NCBI GenBank assembly: GCA_020429545.1
Contig: JAGQLF010000043.1
Coordinates: 1-6,729 of the forward strand
Direction of reading: 5' to 3'
From: Candidatus Dojkabacteria bacterium
Lineage (GTDB): Bacteria > Patescibacteriota > Dojkabacteria > J137
Length of the DNA stretch: 6,729 bases
The position numbers and the translations under genes were made by a program. Under the pieces are notes generated by a model. The model worked only from the letters and a program-made list of their open reading frames with translations, made no database searches and had not been told where the DNA came from. Below, piece after piece: positions 1-5,507 of this stretch (position 1 is the stretch's first letter; the number at the start of each line of letters is the position of its first letter).

Positions 1-141
1 AATATAAAAATTTTTATCCTTTAAACTTATTAATATGTAAGTACAGTAGGGTAGAGGCATATTATATTAATTGAGGAAATTATAAAAGGTTGTAGCGATA
101 TTTAATCCACCAGGGGATACAGCATTTACTTAATTAATAGT
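1..141. other. Left-edge stretch with no assignable gene
   Basis: I see no open frame of useful length on either strand and no recognisable structured RNA. The stretch is very AT-rich. It contains a perfect 14-base palindrome of A and T at 4-17 and the palindrome TTAATTAA at 130-137. The somewhat G-rich part at 45-60 and 110-118 forms no convincing long stem. It lies downstream of the tRNA on the minus strand, so it may simply be spacer. Confidence 0.6.
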
Positions 142-201
142 GCATGAAGTATGACTTCGTCAACTTCACGCCCATGAAGTTTGCGAAGCAATACTTCATA
201 C
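142..201. repeat. Head-to-head pair of palindromes behind tRNA-Asn (REPIN-like)
   Basis: Two palindromic units lie side by side as inverted copies. Unit 1 (145-168) is tgaagt-a-tgac-ttc-gtca-acttca. Unit 2 (175-198) is tgaagt-ttgc-gaa-gcaa-t-acttca. Each folds into a 10-bp hairpin with one bulge and a 3-base loop. The two units also pair with each other: 144-152 with 191-199 (9 bp), 155-160 with 183-188 (6 bp including one G-T), and 162-168 with 175-181 (7 bp), around a loop at 169-174. Base 201 is the tRNA discriminator, so the tRNA's 3' trailer begins inside the structure. No U-run follows on either strand, so it is not a standard terminator. The two-inverted-unit layout matches REP/REPIN repeats; that it recurs in the genome is inferred. 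Confidence 0.7.
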
Positions 202-272
202 TCCGCGTGCTGGATTCGAACCAGCAACCTGTCGATTAACAGTCGAATGCTCTACCGTTGAGCTAACGCGGA
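201..272 (-). tRNA. tRNA-Asn (anticodon GUU)
   Basis: Read on the minus strand, the gene folds into a full cloverleaf. The 7-bp acceptor stem is TCCGCGT with ACGCGGA, all pairs matched. The D stem is GCTC/GAGC with GG in the loop. The anticodon loop CTGTTAA carries anticodon GTT (residues 34-36), which reads AAC and AAU. The T arm is GCTGG-TTCGAAT-CCAGC. The outermost anticodon-stem pair is a T-C mismatch. The discriminator is G (base 201), as expected for bacterial tRNA-Asn. CCA is not encoded (GTAT follows), so it must be added by a nucleotidyltransferase. It is the only tRNA seen here and sits between its own promoter and the palindromic pair at 142-201. Confidence 0.97.
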
Positions 273-291
273 TCTCTAATAAGCTGGATCA

Positions 292-300
292 ATTATACCA
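292..300 (-). promoter_or_regulatory. Extended -10 promoter for tRNA-Asn
   Basis: On the minus strand this reads TGGTATAAT, an extended -10 with a perfect TATAAT. It would start transcription near 285, about 13 bases before the tRNA 5' end at 272. No good -35 is visible 17 bases upstream (TTTTCA at best), which fits extended -10 promoters that depend less on a -35. It lies 27 bases beyond the stop codon of the ATPase gene, so the tRNA need not rely on read-through from that gene. Confidence 0.65.
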
Positions 301-327
301 CCAACACTTAGACCTGAAAAATATTTT

Positions 328-1392
328 TTACACACGCTTCCTAATTTCAAGATACTTTCTAAAAATGGGGGAGAAGAATGTTTTTTTATTACTAAAGTTT
401 TTAATTATCCCTGTCTCTTCTAAAAAGCTTAAGTCCCATGAGCTTGGTACATTAACCCCAGAAATAATGTTAAAAAGAATACCTCTTTGTTTAGTTGTTA
501 AAGAGGCTATTAATTTTTCTGAAATATTGACCAGTGCGGGATTCATCCCAACTTTTTCTATTCCAGAAATTGAGTTAAATAGATATTTTTTGTATGGCAA
601 ATATCCACCAGATAATATCTGAATTTTTTTCAATTTGCTTTTATATGAAGGTAAATTATGAGCAATGTATTTACTATAAAAATTTACTAAAGGACTATCT
701 ACATATAACTCGGTTTCTTTAACGTCCATAAGTACCAGAACAATTGTGTTCTGAGTTAAATAATTTGCAATTTCACCGTGTGTTTCAGCTTTTATTTCTT
801 CAAACCAACGAGTAGTATTTATAGAAAAAATACATTCAATATTGCCCCTATACCTATCTCTGATATATTTAATTAAATTGCTTATCGAAATAGTTTCAAA
901 TTGAAATAGTTTATCTACATCATCAAATATAAAGTAGAAATTCTTATCTGGAAAATCACTTACTAGTGCTTCAATTGATTCTATTAATATATCTTTTGAC
1001 CAAGAATCGGGGACAGAAGGATATTGTTTAATCTGCCTTTTCAATTCTTGCTGCTTATTTATTACTTTTCTGTATAGAATTTTTTCTAAAGCTACAGTTT
1101 GTGGCGCATAGTCAGGAGCCCAAATAAAGCCATTAGCGCCACCTACTTTTTCGATAAGTACTTCATTTATATTCACATAGATGAATTCTACTTTTCTTAA
1201 TCTTAGGTATCGTCGACGATACTTTCGATTATAGGCAATGTATCTTAGTATGTGTGTTTTTCCAAAGCCAGCAGGTGCAATAATGCTAATAGGGCTTGAA
1301 GGTCTTTTAAAGTGTGCGTAAGAGATATTAGATAATATTTTATCTACATTTGTCTTGGCATATTGAGTCGGGAATAACTCTTCTATGTTCAT
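328..1392 (-). CDS. P-loop ATPase (AAA/STAND-like) with C-terminal winged-helix-like region
   Basis: The 354-residue protein has a Walker A loop APAGFGKT at 39-46 and a Walker B strand FYFIFDDVDK at 152-161. A sensor-1-like strand follows (CIFSINTTRW, 187-196). The C-terminal region, about 298-350, reads like a winged helix ending in a basic tail. This order (ATPase core, then wing domain) is typical of AAA+ proteins of the Orc/Cdc6-like and STAND groups, which bind DNA or act as NTP-driven switches. There is no signal peptide or membrane helix, so it is probably cytoplasmic. The basic cluster RKYRRRYLRLRK at 56-67 could contact nucleic acid. The ATG start is directly preceded by a -10-like TATAGT within a 17-base dyad, and there is no Shine-Dalgarno. 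The neighbouring membrane protein lies upstream on the same strand but has a 65-base gap. I do not recognise a named family, and the role is unknown. Confidence 0.88.
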   Translation of the reverse strand: MNIEELFPTQYAKTNVDKILSNISYAHFKRPSSPISIIAPAGFGKTHILRYIAYNRKYRRRYLRLRKVEFIYVNINEVLIEKVGGANGFIWAPDYAPQTVALEKILYRKVINKQQELKRQIKQYPSVPDSWSKDILIESIEALVSDFPDKNFYFIFDDVDKLFQFETISISNLIKYIRDRYRGNIECIFSINTTRWFEEIKAETHGEIANYLTQNTIVLVLMDVKETELYVDSPLVNFYSKYIAHNLPSYKSKLKKIQILSGGYLPYKKYLFNSISGIEKVGMNPALVNISEKLIASLTTKQRGILFNIISGVNVPSSWDLSFLEETGIIKNFSNKKTFFSPIFRKYLEIRKRV

Positions 1393-1408
1393 AGTAAATT
1401 TTACTATA
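1391..1408 (-). promoter_or_regulatory. 17-base perfect dyad over the ATPase start and a -10-like box
   Basis: Bases 1391-1407 read atagtaaa-t-tttactat, a perfect inverted repeat about one central base. On the minus strand the sequence TATAGT (1408-1403) is a 4-of-6 or better -10 box. It would place the RNA start near 1396, only about four bases before the ATG at 1392. That gives a nearly leaderless message. A dyad covering both the -10 and the start site is a plausible operator, perhaps for autoregulation by the winged-helix region of the encoded protein. No good -35 at normal spacing is visible. Confidence 0.4.
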
Positions 1409-1457
1409 CTTAAAATGGAGTTTCAACTGGATGCTGGCGTCTAGCAACAGAATCGGG

Positions 1458-1868
1458 CTACTTTTGCTTGTATTTTTTCTCGGTTTTTATTAGATAACCA
1501 ATTCCTAGTAATGAAACTAGAATAAAGAAAACGCCTAATCCTACAAAAGGAAATGACTTAGAATTTAATAGAGAATCATTATCTTTCTCTAGGGTTAGTG
1601 AAACTGTTGTTGATGTTCCTGCTACACGACCTTCTGAATTATTTTCTGATATGTTTTCACTTTGATTAATATTCAACGCATTCTCAATTGTTGAAGATAA
1701 ATTTTTAATGGCATTTGGATTTTTTTGATTTATTGTAAACAGCTGTGCTGGTAAAACAAAAAATAGCATGATAGTTATCATGATAACTAATGCTTTTGGA
1801 AAGTCTAAATCAATAGTCTTTTCATTTTGTTGATACATATTCATGTGAGCCATAGTACATTTAATCAT
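1458..1868 (-). CDS. Small membrane protein with two helices, unknown function
   Basis: The 136-residue protein has two hydrophobic segments, about 26-44 (rich in I, M, L and F) and 107-127 (GLGVFFILVSLLGIGYLI core). Between them is a polar loop of about 60 residues rich in Asn, Ser and Glu. The tail KTEKKYKQK is strongly basic, so by the positive-inside rule both ends should face the cytoplasm and the loop should lie outside. The start is uncertain: ATG codons occur at residues 1, 6, 9 and 11, and none has a Shine-Dalgarno. The last helix plus basic tail resembles a sortase-type anchor, but no LPXTG-like motif precedes it. It lies upstream of the ATPase on the same strand and is divergent from the 1956 gene. 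I do not recognise the family. Confidence 0.7.
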   Translation of the reverse strand: MIKCTMAHMNMYQQNEKTIDLDFPKALVIMITIMLFFVLPAQLFTINQKNPNAIKNLSSTIENALNINQSENISENNSEGRVAGTSTTVSLTLEKDNDSLLNSKSFPFVGLGVFFILVSLLGIGYLIKTEKKYKQK

Positions 1869-1907
1869 GGAGAGAGGAGTTAAGCAAATGTGATTTTAAT
1901 TCTAAAA

Positions 1908-1935
1908 TTGAATTCTATAATTCGTTTGATATGAT
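1908..1935 (+). promoter_or_regulatory. Promoter for the small-gene cluster (TTGAAT, 16 bp, TGATATGAT)
   Basis: A -35 TTGAAT (1908-1913) is separated by 16 bases from an extended -10, TGA-TATGAT (1927-1935). The predicted start is near 1942, about 14 bases before the ATG at 1956. A second perfect TATAAT lies at 1916-1921 but has a poor -35 and no TG. The same stretch on the minus strand offers TATAGA (1919-1914), a possible -10 for the membrane protein gene. The divergent promoters would then overlap. The dyad gaatt-ctat-aattc (1910-1923) sits between them. Confidence 0.5.
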
Positions 1936-1955
1936 TTATTAATTAAGTAAAAAAT

Positions 1956-2207
1956 ATGGAGAACACTACAGATACAGCGCCAGAGGATACATACGAAAAT
2001 AGAGATTCGCGTTTTGAAAAATTTCTTGATGAATCGGGATTACGCCAAGAAATATCAGAAGAGCAAGATTCTTTGAATAAGCAAATACATGCTATTACCA
2101 GATTTGGACTAAAATGGGCAATAATTGTTGATGGAAGACCAAAAGTGATTGCTCCTAAACTGCATTCTGCTTGCGATAGTTACCAAGATTTTACTAAAGA
2201 ATCTTAG
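1956..2207 (+). CDS. Small acidic protein of unknown function (first of three)
   Basis: The 83-residue protein starts at an ATG about 14 bases after a plausible promoter, with no Shine-Dalgarno. The first half is acidic and likely helical (residues about 18-45, EKFLDESGLRQEISEEQDSL and onward). The second half has a probable strand-turn-strand, about 52-66 (LKWAIIVDGRPKVIA), followed by a short helix. There is one cysteine (residue 73), no signal peptide and no membrane helix. It is the first of three closely spaced plus-strand genes, 37 bases before the next. I do not recognise a family. The helix-then-hairpin layout loosely resembles its two neighbours. Confidence 0.65.
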   Translation: MENTTDTAPEDTYENRDSRFEKFLDESGLRQEISEEQDSLNKQIHAITRFGLKWAIIVDGRPKVIAPKLHSACDSYQDFTKES

Positions 2208-2244
2208 TATTGTATGCTATTATTCGCGTAATTAAAACAAATAT

Positions 2245-2595
2245 ATGGAAGATTCAAGCTTAATAGATGCTTTCAATAAAGTTTCTGATGACATTAATCC
2301 TTATGAATTTGAGATTCACACAGCTGCTCCTACTTATAATGGAATGGCAGGTAAGCAAGTTGAAGAATTTTTAGAAAACATTCAAATACCTCAAACAATC
2401 GTTGGATCATTACTGATGGGATTTCAAATGAACTATCTAGATACACTTGCGAAAAATGATTCCAGTGAAGTCAAAATCGAAGTACTTGAAACATTTGGAC
2501 CCTATGCAGTGAGATACAAAAACAGAAGTGGAAGAGAGCTTAATAATAATGCCTTGATACAAATTATAGATACTTATTTTGCTAAAGATTTTTAA
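2245..2595 (+). CDS. Small protein of unknown function (second of three)
   Basis: The 116-residue protein has no signal peptide or membrane helix and no cysteine. Residues 20-27 (YEFEIHTA) look like a strand. A mostly helical middle follows (about 37-70). The C-terminal part holds a probable strand-turn-strand, VKIEVLETFGPYAVRYKNRS at 76-95, then an amphipathic helix, NALIQIIDTYF at 102-112. There is no Shine-Dalgarno before the ATG. The stop codon is one base before the ATG of the next gene, so the two are very likely co-transcribed and translationally coupled. I do not recognise a family. It may be a distant relative of the next gene; see findings. Confidence 0.72.
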   Translation: MEDSSLIDAFNKVSDDINPYEFEIHTAAPTYNGMAGKQVEEFLENIQIPQTIVGSLLMGFQMNYLDTLAKNDSSEVKIEVLETFGPYAVRYKNRSGRELNNNALIQIIDTYFAKDF

Positions 2596-2596
2596 A

Positions 2597-3034
2597 ATGT
2601 CAGATTTTGCTCCAGAAGTAACTAGCCATGAGAGAAAGATGGAGGTTTTAGAGCAAGCACTAAGAGATGAGCGAAAAATTCATATAATGAAATTAGAAAG
2701 ACAAGTTCAGATGGAAAGGCAGGAAAGCTCATTAGAAGATCCTGGATTTTTAATAAATGAGTTAATAGAAAGGAATCCAGATTTACAAAAGTACTCTGGA
2801 GCTAGATTTGAGGTAGCAATTAATCCTATGAAAGATGCCAATCCATCACTTTTAAGAAGACTTTTATGGAATGAACAAGCTTACTTAAGAGAACAGATCG
2901 GGCAAATGTCTAGTGAAGAGTTGAAAACATTCACTTTTGTTATGAATGCAGGGCAGGTTTATAGAGTAATTGATCCAACTACTGGTGAAATTATTCTTAG
3001 AGCTAATATAATAGACTTAATTGATGAAGTCTAG
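2597..3034 (+). CDS. Coiled-coil protein of unknown function (third of three)
   Basis: I chose the ATG at 2597, giving 145 residues. It follows the previous stop by one base; an in-frame TTG at 2579 would force an 18-base overlap and adds an unlikely N-terminus. Residues about 10-47 are a charged helix rich in Glu, Lys, Arg and Gln (a likely coiled coil). A strand, ARFEVAINP (69-77), a helical stretch (about 83-110), a strand pair, TFTFVMNAGQVYRVIDPTTG (111-130), and a final helix, ANIIDLIDEV, follow. No cysteine, signal peptide or membrane helix is seen. Only eight bases separate its stop from that of the convergent mltG, with no terminator visible between them. The family is not recognised. 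Confidence 0.78.
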   Translation: MSDFAPEVTSHERKMEVLEQALRDERKIHIMKLERQVQMERQESSLEDPGFLINELIERNPDLQKYSGARFEVAINPMKDANPSLLRRLLWNEQAYLREQIGQMSSEELKTFTFVMNAGQVYRVIDPTTGEIILRANIIDLIDEV

Positions 3035-3042
3035 ATAATTTC

Positions 3043-4134
3043 TTAACATCCCAAATCTCTGCAAACTCCGTTAACATGATCTGAATAGTTCACATTATAA
3101 AATGTTTTTCCATCTGGAGTGTGATAGAAATAAAAATAATCAGTTGAGTTTGGCCTTAGTGCTGCAATTATTGACTCAATTCGGGGATTATTGATTGGCG
3201 TTGGTGGTAATCCAGGATATTTATAAGTGTTATAAGGGCTATCTATGTTTTGATCGATAAGCTCAACTCCAGCATCGTTTTTACCTGTTGCGAAATTTAC
3301 TGTTGCATCAGATTGAAGAGCTACTCCAGAATTTAATCTATTATGAAATACTCCTGAAATTTCAGCTCTGTCGTCCCATGCGCTTGCTTCTTTTTCAATT
3401 ATTGAACCTAAAACTATCCCATCGTATAGATTGAAATTAGGATTATTTAAATAAACAGTGTAGTCAATTCCATTTGCTTCAAGTTTATCTATAAAATTAA
3501 CAACCATCATTTCAATAATTTGAGTTGTGTCCATATCTTGATCAACTCTATAAGTATCTGGGTATAAAATTCCTCTCATTGGTTTACCAGTAGGAACTAT
3601 AGAGTCAACAAATGCCTGTACTTCGGAGCTTCTAAATACAATACTGCTTGGATTTTGGACTAATGTTAAAAATTCTGATTTATCAAAATTTGTTACTCCT
3701 GAAAGCTGATCATCAAAAACATCTGCAATAGTTTCGTACTTTAAACCTTCTCTTATTGTTACCCAAATTGCTGGTTTAAATGTTCCAGTCTCTAACAGTT
3801 CAATTACTTCAAGCATGTTGTATCCTTCAGGAATTTCATAAATCCCTGCTTTTATTGAAGGGTTAATCCCATTAAGCTTCAGATAGACTTGAATTGGCAG
3901 AGTACTATTTATCAATCCACTTGATTCAAAGTTAGTCAATACATCTTTAAAAGTATCGCCTTCATTGACAATCAACTCAATTGGTTCGTCTTCTGAAATA
4001 GCTTTATTGACAGACCTGTTATACCAGTTCTTTGCTGAAAATATGCCTACTATTCCAATCACAATAATGACTAAAATAATCAGAAAGATAGGGTTAATTC
4101 TTCTACTTTGTACTTTGTTATTCTGATATCTCAT
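3043..4134 (-). CDS. mltG: Endolytic murein transglycosylase MltG (YceG-like)
   Basis: MltG is a membrane-bound enzyme that cuts nascent glycan strands in peptidoglycan. The protein has 363 residues from the ATG at 4134; a TTG just before it is in frame but less likely. One N-terminal membrane helix spans about 14-33, after a basic cytoplasmic stub. The outer part holds the family's landmarks: GIYEIPEGYNMLEVIELL (97-114, LysM-like region), YPDTY (191-195), the catalytic segment SIIEKEAS with E247 as the likely acid, FHNRL (263-267), LQSDATV (273-279), YNTYKYPGLPPTPI (301-314) and a final TFYNVNYSDH (344-353). Length is normal for the family. It ends with CRDLGC, two outside cysteines that could pair. 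It lies nine bases after ruvX in the same operon, with no Shine-Dalgarno. Confidence 0.96.
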   Translation of the reverse strand: MRYQNNKVQSRRINPIFLIILVIIVIGIVGIFSAKNWYNRSVNKAISEDEPIELIVNEGDTFKDVLTNFESSGLINSTLPIQVYLKLNGINPSIKAGIYEIPEGYNMLEVIELLETGTFKPAIWVTIREGLKYETIADVFDDQLSGVTNFDKSEFLTLVQNPSSIVFRSSEVQAFVDSIVPTGKPMRGILYPDTYRVDQDMDTTQIIEMMVVNFIDKLEANGIDYTVYLNNPNFNLYDGIVLGSIIEKEASAWDDRAEISGVFHNRLNSGVALQSDATVNFATGKNDAGVELIDQNIDSPYNTYKYPGLPPTPINNPRIESIIAALRPNSTDYFYFYHTPDGKTFYNVNYSDHVNGVCRDLGC

Positions 4135-4143
4135 CAAAAAATT

Positions 4144-4545
4144 TTAAAGATTAATATGATCCAAATATTCTTGTAACATTATCCTTGCGGCCTCACCATC
4201 TATGTTATTTCGTTTATATTTTGCATCTTTAGCAATTGTTCTAGCAAAAGATGAAGTCATAACTTCATTAACAGTTTCAAGATCAATATCTGGGTTAGCA
4301 TCTTTTATTCTATCAGAGAATTTCTCAATATGCTTCGAAAAAGGGGAGTGAGTTCCGTCATCATTCAGGGGGATTCCAATTATTACTTTATCTACTTTCT
4401 TTTCTGAAATAATAGATGATAATTTGACTAATGCATCATCATCATTTTTTACAAATAATAATGGAAGTGAAGATGCAAAACTTTCTTCTTCGTCCGAAAG
4501 TGCTATGCCAAATTTTTTTGTTCCGTAGTCTATGGATAAAATCAT
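4144..4545 (-). CDS. ruvX: Holliday-junction resolvase-like nuclease RuvX (YqgF)
   Basis: The family has an RNase H-like fold and is tied to Holliday-junction resolution and 16S rRNA processing. This 133-residue copy has the expected size and order: the first acidic site DYGTKKFGIALSD (6-18), IIGIPLNDDGT (55-65), the second acidic region TVNEVMTSSFA (91-101) and the last site IDGEAARIMLQEYLD (115-129). The three expected acidic residues are D6, E94 and D116. The usual DER(x)TS motif is written NEVMTS here, so the Glu is kept but the flanking Asp and Arg are not. Its ATG overlaps the TGA of the amidase gene (ATGA), which suggests translational coupling. A short GAGG lies just upstream but is close to the start. 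Confidence 0.94.
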   Translation of the reverse strand: MILSIDYGTKKFGIALSDEEESFASSLPLLFVKNDDDALVKLSSIISEKKVDKVIIGIPLNDDGTHSPFSKHIEKFSDRIKDANPDIDLETVNEVMTSSFARTIAKDAKYKRNNIDGEAARIMLQEYLDHINL

Positions 4546-5402
4546 TTGCCTCTAATAAATCCCCATAATGATTCGAGGAATGTTTCGTCATCCTCATCTT
4601 CATTATCTCTACTTTCTGAATCTGAGTCTAGTCTCGATTCTAAAGCCTTGATTTTAGAGTTTAACCTTTTCTGATTTTCTTGAAGATTTTGAATTTCTGT
4701 TCTTAACTTAGCATTTTCTTGTTTTAATCCTGCAACATCTGCTGGAGTATCAGTATAAGATTTGACTAAGTTTTGAAGCTGTTGATTTTTTACTTTTAAT
4801 ATTTCATTTTCTTTTGCAAGGCCAGAGTTAGCATCTTCAAGCTCATTAACTTTTTTTTCTAGTACTGCTATTTTTTCGTTTAATTCTTTTATTATCACTG
4901 GGTCTTCGTACTTTGTTTTTGCAAGCTCAATTAATTTATCGAAATTTACTCCAGTTCCCGGACATCTATCTCTAGAAACAGAGTTGATTTGATTATGCCC
5001 TATGATATGGTTTCTATCCAGCGGAATCTTGTATTTAGTGCATAGGCTTGTAATTAGCTCACTTGAAGCTTCGTACATTTCATCTGTCCATACCTCTCCG
5101 GTAAACCCTTCATGTTCAATTCCAATTGTGTATAAATTTGGGTTAATTCTAGGTTTTAACAATGCCCACCTTGGTTGGTTAACTCCACCTGCATGCCATG
5201 CGGTATCTTCATCGGCAACAAACTGCCAAATTACACCATTTTTACCAATCATATAGTGTGCACTAGCTTGTGATGAGGGATTATTAAACCACGAATATGC
5301 ACCGTTAAGCCATCCTTCAGCTATGTGAATAACTATGGCTTCTGGCTTGTAGCCAAATCTACCGTTTGATTTGTTTCTTACAGGTTTCCAAACTATATTC
5401 AT
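4542..5402 (-). CDS. N-acetylmuramoyl-L-alanine amidase (Amidase_2/PGRP fold) with coiled-coil tail
   Basis: The 286-residue protein should cleave the bond between MurNAc and L-Ala in peptidoglycan. The catalytic domain (about 1-165) shows the zinc ligands of the T7-lysozyme/PGRP family: H26 (AIVIH), H136 (IIGHNQI) and C147 (DRCPG). Other family features are AWHAGG (68-73), Y91, and GIEHEG (94-99), whose E96 may be catalytic. Residues about 167-260 are a long heptad-like coiled coil. An acidic stretch follows (262-273), then a short amphipathic end, FLESLWGFIRGK. No signal peptide or membrane helix precedes the enzyme domain, as in phage endolysins and some cytoplasmic amidases. It is the first gene of the amidase-ruvX-mltG operon. 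Exact family assignment (AmpD-like or endolysin-like) is open. Confidence 0.94.
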   Translation of the reverse strand: MNIVWKPVRNKSNGRFGYKPEAIVIHIAEGWLNGAYSWFNNPSSQASAHYMIGKNGVIWQFVADEDTAWHAGGVNQPRWALLKPRINPNLYTIGIEHEGFTGEVWTDEMYEASSELITSLCTKYKIPLDRNHIIGHNQINSVSRDRCPGTGVNFDKLIELAKTKYEDPVIIKELNEKIAVLEKKVNELEDANSGLAKENEILKVKNQQLQNLVKSYTDTPADVAGLKQENAKLRTEIQNLQENQKRLNSKIKALESRLDSDSESRDNEDEDDETFLESLWGFIRGK

Positions 5403-5429
5403 AAATTTTACGCATCTGTTTCAGAAATA

Positions 5430-5449
5430 GAATTAGTATTTGCTAATTC
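5430..5449 (-). promoter_or_regulatory. Hairpin in the 5' leader of the amidase operon
   Basis: The sequence gaattag-tatttg-ctaattc is a perfect 7-bp stem with a 6-base loop. If transcription starts near 5463, as the promoter at 5470-5498 predicts, the hairpin lies in a leader of about 60 bases. It would end 27 bases before the ATG. No U-run follows, so it is not an obvious attenuator. It could affect message stability or access to the start codon. It is A+T-rich and modest in strength. Confidence 0.4.
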
Positions 5450-5469
5450 AACCAAAACAATACTTATGG

Positions 5470-5498
5470 ATTATATCAGGAAAACCCCAATATGCTAA
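5470..5498 (-). promoter_or_regulatory. Promoter for the amidase-ruvX-mltG operon
   Basis: On the minus strand TTAGCA (5498-5493, 4 of 6 to consensus) is followed after 17 bases by TATAAT (5475-5470). A TGA directly before it (5478-5476) makes an extended -10. The predicted start is near 5463. The -35 overlaps a possible -10 of comF on the opposite strand (TATGCT, 5491-5496), so the two divergent promoters may compete for RNA polymerase. Confidence 0.6.
5491..5496 (+). promoter_or_regulatory. Possible -10 of a nearly leaderless comF transcript
   Basis: TATGCT lies 11 bases before the GTG start of comF. It would start the RNA about four bases before that codon. There is no convincing -35 and no Shine-Dalgarno, so support is weak. 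A TATAAA at 5501-5506 is too close to the start codon to serve as the -10. Confidence 0.3.
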
Positions 5499-5507
5499 AC
5501 TATAAAA

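Noticed and set aside
365..622. Open frame on the plus strand inside the ATPase gene
   Set aside because: It is antisense to a gene with clear ATPase motifs, and its product has no recognisable features.
1458..1560. Sortase-type (LPXTG) anchor at the end of the membrane protein
   Set aside because: Hydrophobic helix and basic tail are present, but no LPXTG-like motif precedes them.
1869..1893. Plus-strand GGAGAGAGGAG followed after a normal gap by ATG TGA, a start-stop mini frame
   Set aside because: It lies upstream of the plus-strand promoter at 1908-1935, so it is probably not transcribed in that direction; likely chance.
2579..2596. TTG start for the third small gene, overlapping the second gene
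   Set aside because: An ATG at 2597 lies one base after the previous stop and gives a sensible N-terminus.
2950..3034. Resemblance of the third small protein's end (YRVIDPTTGEII) to the flagellar protein FlaG
   Set aside because: The match is limited to a common strand-turn-strand pattern, and no flagellar gene is nearby.
4135..4137. TTG start for mltG one codon before the ATG
   Set aside because: ATG immediately follows and no Shine-Dalgarno favours the TTG.
5002..5256. Open frame on the plus strand inside the amidase gene
   Set aside because: Antisense to conserved amidase motifs; shadow of the real gene.
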